Of a DNA stretch of 64,000 nucleotides, positions 1 to 10,435 are shown in pieces. The DNA comes from Lamellibrachia satsuma. Lineage: Eukaryota > Annelida > Polychaeta > Sabellida > Siboglinidae. Position 1 is the first letter of the stretch. The number at the start of each line of letters is the position of its first letter. The notes beneath the pieces are model-generated. The model saw nothing but the letters and a program-made list of their open reading frames with translations, had not been told where the DNA came from and ran no database searches. Where the stretch lies: assembly GCA_033239005.1 (NCBI GenBank), contig BSQZ01000009.1:8133252-8197251 (forward strand), read 5' to 3'. A program made the position numbers and the translations under genes.

Positions 1-1240
1 ATTATATTTTATTGATTATCCGTAGCGAGTAATTGAATGTTCAGCAATTCCGATAACTGTTAATAACAACATTCCAATTAAATTCCGGAAATAGATTTGG
101 AACTGGCATTTCAATTCCAATTACAAAGTATTTGACCCCAAATCTGCTGCCAGCTCAGTCACAATGCGACTGCGGTAAATCGTTGGCCAAAGTCGATACA
201 GTCAAGCAACATTCCTTTCATCGATACAAATACTTCCTCCCCGCTCTGTGAACTTCTGTTTTCGGCAGTTTGAAGCTGTATGCCAAGCATACAGTGCTGG
301 TGTTTGCGAAACAGGGTTCAGTGTTGACCCTTGCATAGAAGCGCTGATTCAAACCAGCGCCTGTTCTGTGTGCGTTTGCTTGAACCGACGGCGCATTCCT
401 GCCAACGTTTGTCATTTATGTTAACCGCTTTGTTTGCGAGAACTGGTTGAGCGCTTCACTTTGATTTTAGTGTTTACATACAGTGAATTGATCCATTATA
501 TATCGATGACAAATTAACAGGCCAAACATAGAGATAGAGATCGTCGGACAGGTCACGAACACCAAACAGTAGGACGCGTGCAACGGCAGGACTAACCCGT
601 CCAAGAGAGGACACGTATAAGACCTTCACTGCCGCTTTGAAGTTAATACAAAATCGAAGCGGATAATGATTTGTCAGTTAAAATCCACGGAGTCGTGTGA
701 CTGTTAGTTGCCCGTTACACTTTGACATTTAATGGTCGGAAGCTGCTGCTAATGAAGGCTGTATCGACGTTGGTCATTTCTGGTCACGGGTGCAACGTCG
801 TAGGAACGTGAAAACATCTACAACGATAGTAAGGTGTTGGCCATGACCAGGCGTTCGACGAATGCGTATTATCACACACGGTGAGTGGAACTGTGCGACA
901 ATTTGTTTTACCGTTTGCCGTAATTATAAACATACATAAAAGGAGGACATGCTTGTGAAAGGTATACGTGGTATTTATTCAAGGGAAGGATATTGTCGTT
1001 ATAACCCTGAACCTAAGGGGTCTTTGGGCCACGCCCCGGCTACAGTTTTGGGCTTGCATACGGCTATCCAACGCGAGCACGTACCAGGCGCGCAACACAC
1101 ACGCACGCATGCACGCACGCATGCACGCACACACACACGTAAGTACTGTGGTTGACCGCCATAGATGGTATTCACCGCCTGTCGCATTGACGCGCCACGT
1201 GGCAAACATCGACTGACAATGATATGCAATGTATACAAGT
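1..1240. other. Non-coding stretch, no gene seen
   Basis: I see no convincing coding sequence or RNA gene here. Open frames are short and without recognisable motifs. A small mixed ACGC/AC run lies near 1095-1137. Confidence 0.5.
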
Positions 1241-1242
1241 TT

Positions 1243-1385
1243 TAAGGTCTACATAGCGCTGAATCCAGTGCTTAGGATCGCTCAAAATGTTTTACACATA
1301 ACCAACTAACAGACCTGTTCATTCCAACACAAACGCGTCTTCTCTGGGAAGAATTCAGCCACGCTGCAATAACTGCACGAAGTAC
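1243..1385 (-). repeat. SINE-A fragment (copy 1)
   Basis: This is a diverged match to the element at 2624-2968. It keeps the motif 'agacctgttcattccaa' and then 'ttcagccacgctgcaat', in the same order and spacing. The tRNA-like head is missing, so it is a partial copy in minus orientation. Confidence 0.65.
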
Positions 1386-1521
1386 CTAGTAAATTAGTTT
1401 GAAATGTTGGTGCGTTCGGACTAATAATCACTGCCCAGTGGCGTATCTAGGATATCGCAAAGGGGAGGCCAGATGTGGGACAAGCCTAGTCAGCCATGCT
1501 ATCACGTAGCAGCGCAACGCA

Positions 1522-1523
1522 AA

Positions 1524-1622
<99 letters not shown>
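1522..1622. repeat. (ATCT)n microsatellite
   Basis: About 25 uninterrupted ATCT units. They lie directly beyond the 3' end of the minus-strand retrotransposon remnant at 1625-1815. Read on that strand the run is (GATA)n, so it probably grew from that element's 3' tail. Confidence 0.95.
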
Positions 1623-1624
1623 AT

Positions 1625-1815
1625 ATCAGCCAAATTGTCCCGTGGTTGGGCGAAGGCCTCAGCATGTTGTTTCCAAGTTTGCCTATCTTGTGCTGTTCTC
1701 TGGTTTCATTCCAATACTCATCCAAATCGTCTCTCCATCGTTTTGCTGGTCTTCCTCGTAATCTCTTCCTTCCGTATGGTTTCCAGATGGCAAATATACG
1801 GTAAAAATAATTATT
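1625..1815 (-). pseudogene. Non-LTR retrotransposon, C-terminal RT remnant
   Basis: The minus-strand translation reads GRKRLRGRPAKRWRDDLDEY, followed by a Trp/Asn-rich end with 'PSPNHGTIW'. The 'RGRP..RWRDDL' signature is typical of the extreme C-terminus of endonuclease-reverse transcriptase non-LTR elements in invertebrate genomes. Only this 3' end survives and there is a frame change around 1700. It is a dead, 5'-truncated copy followed by a GATA-type tail. The family name is an inference. Confidence 0.7.
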
Positions 1816-1825
1816 TTCCAAATTG

Positions 1826-2620
1826 TGTGAACCGATCGTTCAATGTTGATCAACTCCACTAACTCCTTTAATACAGAAATGCTTTTAATAATCATATACG
1901 AACCGCAATCCATATTTTACTAGGGACACTTTCAAGTAGTGTTCCTAAATATATTAACTGAGGATGGTTGGCACGAATGGTTTAAGCCACACAAGTTTGG
2001 CTATTCCGAATGCCCACCACTCGTCAGCGATATACAGGACACGGACCACAATCACTTTTCCCATAGACGACTATTATATCGTTCTTGCGTCAACATTGAA
2101 AATTTATCCTACAATTTTTTTTTTAATTCACAGAAAATGACAGACCCACTAAGACACCTGGTGTGCGAAATTCGTGAAAATGACATACCTCCTTTTCGCA
2201 CAAATTGCTTCAAAGTATGAGGCCCCTGCATTTCTGCCATGAAATTCTCCGGTTTCCCAAATATGAGTACATCCTGCCTAACAGCCACTGTGTCCTTACG
2301 CAACTGGTATACCTACTGACAAATGGCATAATTTCAAAACTTAGATGCTACTGTGCACAAGAACATCACTTCCACTCACTCATCCACACAATTTCTGCTC
2401 TCACAAATAAACCCTATCTGCACAATGCATGTTTTCCTTGGGATTCTTTATGTATGTAATGGCGGATGGATTCTCACTGTGGTCCGTGCCCTACAGATGC
2501 GTCTGACAAGATGTGACTTATATTTAATTCCCGCTAGGTGGCATCACTTATTAGCTTCGGCGAATCTTGGAGAGGCGGGCCTCTAGTAGAGTGCAACTAA
2601 TCCGCTGCGTCACCCCAGAT
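1826..2620. other. Non-coding stretch, no gene seen
   Basis: Frames are open for up to about 90 codons but carry no recognisable domain, and the composition is ordinary. No feature is supported. Confidence 0.4.
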
Positions 2621-2623
2621 CAA

Positions 2624-2968
2624 TGAAAGTAAAGTAAAGTAAAGGTACGTTCTTATATAGCGCGGTATCCGGTCCATAGGACTGCTCAAAGCGCTTTACA
2701 CTTCACCCCCTGGCAGACCTGTTCATTCCAAGGCCATCTCAACTTCTTTGGGAAGTATTCAGCCACGCTGCAATTGCTGCGCGAAGGCTATTCGTTCACA
2801 TATCCACCACTGTCTGTATTGCCAGGTACTCATTTATACAGCTGAGTGAACTGTGGCAACGTGGGGTGATCAAACTTGCCAAAGGTTCGAAGCGACCGCA
2901 GTGGGATTTGAAACCGGGTTCTCTAAATTGAGAGTCCGGCCTTCTAACCGGTATGCTATCGAGCCCCA
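2624..2968 (-). mobile_element. SINE-A, tRNA-derived, most complete copy (copy 2)
   Basis: Read on the minus strand, the head (2968-2890) resembles a tRNA. It has an A-box-like 'gatagcataccggttagaag' and a B-box-like 'ggtttcaaatccc'. The body contains 'gaatgaacaggtctgccag' and 'tgtaaagcgctttgagca', and the element ends in a (TTTAC)n tail at 2624-2645. The same body recurs at 1243-1385, 50466-50707 and 51640-51760. The head, unrelated body and short-repeat tail are the classic SINE layout. The family name is unknown to me. Confidence 0.8.
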
Positions 2969-2969
2969 C

Positions 2970-3594
2970 AAACCCAGCTTACAGTTGTTAAACATTTCAG
3001 TTAAATGATGGTGTCGGTATTTTCATAATTTACAAAGACCCATGTAGAAATAAAACAAAGTCACTCCAAGGTGCTTGCAGAGTGGGTAGACCTACACCTG
3101 TTTAATCACATCCAACTATCGGTCATGCAGTGATTTTCGCATCTTCATCATCACATGCTATAAAAGACAGTTGTGGCTGTCATTATTCCCTCATATCTCC
3201 GCCAGTTTCGCACGTACGGAGTTGGTATTGTGTAAGCGCGCCCGGGGTCCGACGGTTCGTACATTTTTAGTTTTTCGAAATTCCTCCATATGTTGAGTGG
3301 CGCCACCGTTGGAGAATGTGTTCGCCTTTAGACTGGTCACAGTCCACCACGTGGTGCCACTATTACAGCCTTTCAGGGTGGATTCGGGAACCAGATTGTG
3401 CAGCCACTGGGTGTTCCGTGTACCACCCCAAATAGTGATGCCACGGGGGCCCAACCCACGGGGGCCCAACACACGGGGGCCCAACTCACGGGAGATTTCA
3501 ACTGGGATCACTGACGAACCCCTGAAAGTTTATCGCCCGAGATCGAAAGCGTCTAGGAGGATCAAGTAAAGTTATTCTCTAATACCATACAATG
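2970..3594. other. Non-coding stretch with a 14-bp tandem repeat
   Basis: No gene is visible. At about 3446-3490 the motif 'cacgggggcccaac' occurs in about three to four tandem copies. Its core GGGGGCCC is nearly palindromic. Confidence 0.6.
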
Positions 3595-3602
3595 GTGTAT
3601 GA
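3595..3602 (+). repeat. Left 8-bp target-site duplication of the hAT element
   Basis: GTGTATGA is repeated exactly at 8269-8276, immediately outside the two terminal inverted repeats. Eight-base duplications are the hallmark of hAT transposition. Confidence 0.85.
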
Positions 3603-3671
3603 CAGTGTTCGGCAACCTTTTTGAACGGAGGGCCAAATTAGTGACTTGCAATAGGTCAGTGGGCCACATAT

Positions 3672-3822
<151 letters not shown>

Positions 3823-3867
3823 CATGCAAACACGCACATAAGGATATCATTCTTGCAACACGTACAA

Positions 3868-4300
<433 letters not shown>

Positions 4301-4302
<2 letters not shown>

Positions 4303-4603
4303 TGCAACATACATACGTTGTGTGTAGCAGTGGTATCGAGTGTTGTTGTAAATAGGTCTGATTTTGAACAACAGTTCGATAGTCACTATGCTGTTTAAAA
4401 ACACACATTATTCATGTTACGTGTTCTTGGCATGCCGCTGATACCATATTGACCCGTGTGCCACTGACGTCTGATGCTAGAGATGTTGCTGCGCCACCAA
4501 GTGTCCCATATCTGGCTGCAGACTTGACACTGCGAGCCTCAGCACGTCATCCAAATGTCCATCTGTTAGATGCGTTCATGGCTTGCATTATACGAAGTTC
4601 ATC
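4301..4603. other. hAT interior, no assignable content
   Basis: The plus-strand frame from 4449 is open but short and runs into the AAT repeat. I recognise no transposase motif in it. Confidence 0.4.
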
Positions 4604-4604
4604 T

Positions 4605-4671
<67 letters not shown>
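4604..4671. repeat. (AAT)n microsatellite
   Basis: About 22 units of AAT/ATA. It encodes poly-Asn or poly-Ile in artefact frames. Confidence 0.95.
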
Positions 4672-4674
<3 letters not shown>

Positions 4675-4894
4675 TTACTTCTTCGGCGCCAATATCCTCG
4701 GAAAATCCAAGCTCAGTGGCGCAACAAAACCAAAGGATTAGGCATTCTTGTTACCATGTACAATGCAAAAAGTCGTCAACCGATGGATGGAGGTGCCAAG
4801 AAACTGAGGAGGCAATTTTGATAAGATAGGTTTTCAAATTACGGCGAAATGAAGCTATATAGATATAGTGTCCAAAATAAAAGTACAGAATCAG

Positions 4895-5716
4895 TAATAA
4901 ATTAAGAACTCCTCAAAATAGTTGAGTGGCTTAATATAAATAAGCTATCACTACGCTATCACTAAATAAAAGTAAATCTAAATATATGACCTTCCAAATG
5001 CCAAACAAAACTACACTGACATTATCTCTCAAAATAAATAATATAGATATTGAGAAAGTGGAAGAATTTAACTACCTAGGCTTAACTATAGATACTAACT
5101 TAAATTGGAAAAAACACAGAGAAAAAATCTCAAATAAGAGTTCCAAAACTATAGGAATACTAAACAGATTAAAACATGTATTACCTTTAGAAATAAAAAT
5201 TATGTTATTCAATGCATTGATATTACCTCATATTAATTACTGTATTACGACATGGGGATATCAAAGAAACAGATTAGTGAAAATACAAAAGAAAGCAGTA
5301 CGAATTATAACATTAAGCAAATACAATTCACACACAGAACCACTTTTTAAAAACTGAACACACTAAAAGTAGAAGACTTACTAAAACTACAAGAACTTAA
5401 ATTTTATTACAAATATAGACATCAAAATCTACCTGTCTACTTTTTAAACTGGCAAATAACCCCAAATACATACATTCACAACTATAGTACTAGGAGAACA
5501 ACTGAACTACATACTTACAGAACTAAACATGAATTTGCAAAAAAAATTCTTAAATACAACTTGCCACATGTTATAAACAATATCCCTGATTTAGTTATAG
5601 ACAAGATAGTGACTCATAGTTTGAAAGGCTTTTCAAGTTATGCCAAAACTTACATGCTACAAAAATATAATGACACATGCACTCTCCTAAATTGCTATAT
5701 ATGCCAACTAAATTAA
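4895..5716 (+). pseudogene. Non-LTR retrotransposon RT, C-terminal part (CR1/jockey-like), frameshifted
   Basis: The translation starts with EWLNINKLSL (about 4921) and, after a frame change, SKYMTFQMPN at 4974. It continues with VEEFNYLGLTIDTNLNWKKH, then LPLEIKIMLFNALILPHINY and RLVKIQKKAVRIIT. These are the conserved post-catalytic 'YLG..ID..L.W..H' and 'L..SYGI..WG' blocks of non-LTR reverse transcriptases. The YXDD catalytic core lies upstream and is absent. The frame breaks at TGA near 5356 and resumes one base off (CTG at 5354) with LNTLKVEDLL, running to the natural-looking stop at 5714-5716. So there is a 5' truncation plus at least two frameshifts. CR1 versus jockey cannot be decided by eye. 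Confidence 0.85.
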
Positions 5717-6211
5717 ATAAATTATGAATGAGCATAACACAGTTCATGCAATCACAATTAAACTTTTCAATTTGTATACTTGCACACAGGCTTACACGCG
5801 TACAGGCGAAAACAACACATAAAACACACCAGTACAACACATCATCACACACTTAAATTGATTATATGTAAGACACAGACAAAAAACCAAACATGCTCTC
5901 TACTTTTTTAATGTAGAAATATATGTATAGGGAATATATGTTTATTGTTATTGTTAGTTTGGGTGGCTCCTACGATAGCGACCATTGTTGGTCTTAGTAG
6001 GTGTCTCCCTTCCCACAGCAAATGTTTTTTTTTTTTTTGGTTGTTGTTGCATAATGTATTACTTTTATTGATGATTTATTAGTTGCTATTATATATTGTA
6101 CAGTTTTATATGTGCATGTATCATATGTATTTATATAATTTATATTGCCACTCAATATAATTTATCTATGTTTTTTGCTGTTGGGACAAATAAAATTTAT
6201 CCTTATCCTTA
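4895..6211 (+). mobile_element. 5'-truncated non-LTR element with TTATCC tail
   Basis: The RT remnant is followed by an AT-rich 3' UTR of about 490 bp. It ends in 'gggacaaataaaatttatcc' and a short (TTATCC)n tail at about 6190-6211. Immediately after the tail the sequence becomes an oppositely oriented retrotransposon, so this copy appears to have inserted into that one. Confidence 0.75.
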
Positions 6212-6214
6212 TAT

Positions 6215-6560
6215 TTCTTGCTGATTTTACGCTGTCGGGGAGTGAATTCCACAGAGTTGGTGCGGCAACCGAGAAAGATCGAGTTCCAGCATTTGTCTTA
6301 ACTCTGGGAACAGAAAGTAAACCAGAACCAGACGACCGAAGCTGTCTGGGTTGTCTTGCTGGAGTGAGCATTGAATGCAAATATGCAGGTTGTTTGGTTG
6401 AAAGGGCTTGGTAGGTAATTGTACAGATCTTAAAAATAATGCGATATCGCACAGGGAGCCAATGCAATGATTTTAGAAGTGGCAGTGAGCGAGAGAAAAG
6501 ATGAGATCGTGTAACTACCCTAGCCAAACAATTTTGGACACGTTGAAGTTTTTTTTCACT
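6215..6560 (-). pseudogene. Second non-LTR RT C-terminus, opposite orientation
   Basis: The minus-strand translation contains KKLQRVQNCLARVV, LLKSLHWLPVRYRIIFKICT, TYQAL, RSSGSGLLSVPRVKTNAGTR and SFSVAAPTLWNSLPDSV. This is the widespread CR1/L2-like RT C-terminal segment ('LHWLPVR.RI.FK' and 'F...AP..WN.LP'). It is cut off after 'SVKSA', exactly where the first element's (TTATCC) tail begins, and it lacks its own 3' tail. Its other end adjoins hAT transposase sequence near 6560. The remnant is clearly non-functional. Confidence 0.85.
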
Positions 6561-6564
6561 CCCT

Positions 6565-6950
6565 GTTGCGAGCCCTGATACTTGTCCATCGGTCATCAAA
6601 CTCCCGTCTCAGCAGCTCAATGAATGCTACGAAGGCCTACATGTCCGGGGTGGCTGGTTTGTTTTCTATGGGTATCGGGAAGTAATTTGCATCCCGCAGT
6701 TGTGTCTCCCACAATCGAAACCTGGTCTCGAAAGTGGAGACAAACTGGCAGAGTTCATTGATTATTTGTTCTCTTCTCTGGAGTTTGGCGTTCAGCAGAC
6801 TGAGGTGCTCCGTGATGTAGACTAAAATGCAAAATCGCACATCCATAAGGGGTCAGTGAATGCCGGTACTTCTGCCCCCTTCTTCTCCACGAATACGCTA
6901 ATCTCACGTCTCAGCTCGTACACGTGACACAGCATGGCAACCCAACCTAG
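6565..6950 (-). pseudogene. hAT transposase fragment (GTF2IRD2/EPM2AIP1-like)
   Basis: The minus-strand reading is AMLCHVYELRREISVFVEKK, then a block with LTDPxW-like 'FTDPLWMCDFAF', a stop, then ITEHLSLLNAKLQRREQIIN, a 'FETRFRLWETQL' segment, 'YFPI', and beyond another stop 'AFIELLRREFDDRW'. The order (LR.EI..FL..KG, then DP.W.CDLAFL.DI..HLN.LN..LQG, then F..KL.LF..QL, then HFP, then F..RF) matches transposases related to GTF2IRD2 and EPM2AIP1. Several stops and frame changes make it a pseudogene. Its upstream part has been turned into the 49-bp satellite. Confidence 0.75.
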
Positions 6951-7832
6951 TCTCACATCTAAGCTCGTACACGTGACACAGCATGGCAACCCAACCTAGT
7001 CTCATGTCTCAGCTCGTACACGTGGCACAGCATGGCAACCCAACCTAGTCTCATGTCTCAGCTCGTACACGTGGCACAGCATGGCAACCCAACCAAGTCT
7101 CATGTCTCAACTCGTACACGTGGCACAGCATGGCACCCCAACCTAGTCTCATGTCTCAGCTCGTACACGTGGCACAGCATGCCAACCCAACCTAGTCTCA
7201 TGTCTCGGCTCGTACACGTGGCACAGCATGGCAACCCAACCTAGTCTCATGTCTCAGCTCGTACACGTGGCACAGCATGGCAACCCAACCTAGTCTCATG
7301 TCTCGGCTCGTACACGTGGCACAGCATGGCAACCCAACCTAGTCTCATGTCTCAACTCGTACACGTGGCACAGCATGGCACCCCAACCTAGTCTCATGTC
7401 TCAGCTCGTACACGTGGCACAGCATGGCAACCCAACCTAGTCTCACGTCTCAGCTGGTACACGTGACACAGCATGGCAACCCAACCTAGTCTCACGTCTC
7501 AGCTCGTACACATGACACAGCATGGCAACCCAACCTAGTCTCACGTCTCAGCTCGTACACGTGGCACAGCATGACAACCCAACCTAGTCTCACGTCTCAG
7601 CTCGTACACGTGGCACAGCATGGCAACCCAACCTGGTCTCATGTCTCAGCTCGTACACGTGGCACAGCATGGCAACCCAACCTAGTCTCATGTCTCAGCT
7701 CGTACATGTGACACAGCATGGCAACCCAACCTGGTCTCATGTCTCAGCTCGTACACGTGGCACAGCATGGCAACCCAACCTAGTCTCATGTCTCAGCTCG
7801 TACATGTGACACAGCATGGCAACCCAACCTAG
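6902..7832. repeat. 49-bp minisatellite, 19 copies
   Basis: The unit begins 'tctcatgtctcagctcgtac' and ends 'cccaacctag'. 931 bp equals exactly 19 x 49, so there is no net indel. Variants are point changes such as gtgaca/gtggca and cagctc/caactc. The first unit overlaps the transposase codons for CHVYELRRE read on the minus strand, so the array grew out of transposase coding DNA. Confidence 0.93.
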
Positions 7833-8160
7833 CAGGGCACTTCGGTTTAGTGCAGGAATTGTTAATATTGCACATTCCTCTCGGACGGAAGGTGCTGGAA
7901 CTGCCAGTGATTTAACGAGTGATGACGAGTGTTATTCAAAACAACACATTATCACACAAACACAAAAAAGATAGAACATTCATGTCTGCATGTTGGCAAA
8001 AGTGAATTAATTAAAGTTTAAAGGAAGTGAGAAATGTCTGATACGTTCATCACGTGGAAATGGTATTACCGAGTTGCATTATGTGATATGTTTCGCCTAG
8101 ACGTCTCGTCTAGAATTTAGTCTAGACAAGACGTACTATTTTTTATTTTATATATCAATA
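7833..8160. other. hAT interior, unassigned
   Basis: AT-rich sequence between the minisatellite and the right end of the transposon. It may be the promoter or 5' UTR side of the minus-strand transposase. No motif is supported. Confidence 0.4.
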
Positions 8161-8268
8161 TTGCGGGCGCGGTCCGCGTCATGCATAATCTCACTATCAG
8201 TCCGCGGGCCGCATGAAATAGCTCTGCGGGCCGCAGTTGGCCCGCGGGCCGCAGGTTGCCGACCCCTG

Positions 8269-8276
8269 GTGTATGA
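8269..8276 (+). repeat. Right 8-bp target-site duplication of the hAT element
   Basis: GTGTATGA is identical to 3595-3602 and lies directly after the right terminus ...CGACCCCTG. Confidence 0.85.
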
Positions 8277-8344
8277 TATAAATATACAATACCCAGAGTC
8301 TCAAGTCTCAAGTTGTTATACTCCAAACAGCCCAATCTTGAGTT

Positions 8345-8508
8345 AACGCAGGAGTTTGGACCAACGGCTTTTAGCGTCTCTTCCGAAAGACACGGGCAAA
8401 GTGGGGTGAACGAAATTGCCCAAGCTTCGAAACGGCGGAGGTGGAATCGAACCACCGTCCTCTCGATCGACAGGCGGGTGCTCTAACCTTTAGTCCACCG
8501 CTCCCTCC
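8345..8508 (-). mobile_element. SINE-B, tRNA-derived (copy 1)
   Basis: On the minus strand the head has an A-box-like 'gtggactaaaggttagagc' and a perfect B-box 'ggttcgattcc'. It is followed by a body 'tttcgaagcttgggcaattt', 'cgttcaccccactttgcccg' and 'gtctttcggaagagacg'. The same body occurs at 30306-30540 on the plus strand. The flanking acceptor-stem sequences do not pair as in a working tRNA, so this is a SINE and not a tRNA gene. Confidence 0.8.
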
Positions 8509-8509
8509 A

Positions 8510-9405
8510 GTAGTACTTGCTACTCAAAACATTTAGAAATAATAACAACAGTCAACGTTAGTTAAACTGATCAATTATTATGTTTTATCAATTTACAAAT
8601 TCTTATTAGTTTATAATACCTTTCATTTATATCAATATCGGAACCATATATCCGGTAACAATGTTAAGTATGGTTAAATACTTCTTTAAATATTCTATAG
8701 GTAATAAATTTATTATTGTGAAATACATTTGATGACCATGTTTGAATATATTTGTCATGAACCCTGATTTTAAGTAAGTTACTTAGCCATTTGTGATTAA
8801 CGACATTAGGAAAGCGTCAAACGTTAGAAAGATCACTTTCATATAAAATATTTTTAACAGTTTTTATCCAAGGTTCACTGTTATTATTTAAGTTGAGTAA
8901 TAATCTGTACATTATCACTGATAACTTTTAATCAACTCCTTAGTTGGGCTATTACGTCACACACGCCGGTTTTGATTACGTCACAAAAACACCGCGATAT
9001 TAGCATGGAACGCGAGACGTCGATTGCAGGAAACGCAAATGCTAGCTTCCCGTAGAGCATGCAAAGACGCATTCTTTTACGTATATTTGAAAACTCATCA
9101 TCAGGATAAATTAGCACTTCGTGGCGGTAAGTGCCCAGTTGGCAAACAAGAAATGTTTTAGTCAACTGAATGTGTCTACGTTTCACTCACGTTACGTGTT
9201 CGCTTACGATATCCTCATGATGCGTCAGAATTATTGTCGATCTACCGAAGCATACTAAACGGGCAACATACAGTAGAACATCGTGCGTATGGGTAACAAA
9301 GCCGTATTTTATTAAAATAGGACGTAACAAATCTGCCGCTAACATTTCATAGTCTATAAACGCACCGGTATTAAAATATTACAAAGGTACAAAAGTACAT
9401 TATAC
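8510..9405. other. Non-coding, AT-rich, no gene seen
   Basis: Mostly AT-rich sequence. A 'ttacgtcacac' / 'ttacgtcacaaa' pair near 8950-8985 resembles CRE half-sites, but this is weak. Nothing else is supported. Confidence 0.4.
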
Positions 9406-9406
9406 A

Positions 9407-9563
9407 TGATCTCACGATAAAAGCGACCAGACGTATAACGTATAAAGCATAACATGATCTCACGATAAAAGCGACCAGACGTATAACGTATAAAGCATAA
9501 CATGATCTCACGATAAAAGCGACCAGACGTATAACGTATAAAGCATAACATGATCTCACGATA
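9407..9563. repeat. 48-bp tandem repeat, about 3.3 copies
   Basis: The unit starts 'catgatctcacgataaaagc' and ends 'aaagcataa'. Copies are nearly identical. Because 48 is divisible by 3, an artefact frame stays open. Confidence 0.92.
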
Positions 9564-9835
9564 AGAGCGCGGTAACATGCATACGAAGATGGAAAAGTTT
9601 ATTTTATCCAAATATAATGCACCATTCATAAGGCGGCCATGCATCTCTAAATTAACCATTAACACTTTTCCGTGATTTTAAGCGTTTACAACATTATTGT
9701 GGTAAGACACTGTTGCAATTCATATGTCCCAAGTCACCAAGTAATGACTGCATACGTACCACGTACAACTTCCCGGTCATTTCTCTTGATTTCATCCGGA
9801 TTGTCCTTATGGGAAACAATCTTGCGTCGTCAACT

Positions 9836-10022
9836 CTCGCCCTCAAAACATGCTCTACTTTGACCCTCGCCGTCACAACTTTCTCCACTTCAACTCTCGC
9901 CTTCACAACAACTCTCACCTTCACAACATTCTCCACTTCAACTCTCGCCCTCACAACATTCTCCACTTCAACTGTCGTCCTCACAACATTCTCCACTTCA
10001 ACTGTCGTCCGCACAACATTCT
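9836..10022. repeat. 30-bp tandem repeat, about 6 degenerate copies
   Basis: The unit resembles 'ttcaactctcgccctcacaa' plus 'cattctccac'. Later copies carry tgtcgtcc in place of ctcgccc. The strand is strongly pyrimidine/AC-rich. Confidence 0.88.
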
Positions 10023-10435
10023 ATAAGAAAACGAGACCATAAAAAATCTGAAACTTCTTACCTGCCGTTATCATAATCTCATTGACATACTGGTCGAGTT
10101 TAGTAAAATCACATATTCCTAACTCTTTTAATATACATGAACGCGCATACCCGTCAAAGTTTACCAATTCTGCATAAATTGCTACGCACACGCGCCTTGT
10201 GGCGAAAAAATTGCCAAACATCCTTCCACCTATTGAAATCATCCAAAAAATCCACAGTTACACTGTTAACATGTTCTACCAGCAAACTTGCCAATGTGTC
10301 TGCTCAAATGCGGTTATGTCAGATGATATGATTTAAAATAAATTACACATCTAAAATTACTGTGCCCTACATTCGTATGTAACACACCAGGAAGTCTAAC
10401 TGAGGCATGATCCCAAATATTGAACTCGGAACAGT

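Noticed and set aside
8430..8508. tRNA gene on the minus strand
   Set aside because: The A and B boxes are good, but the acceptor arms do not pair and the sequence continues into a SINE body shared with 30306-30545.
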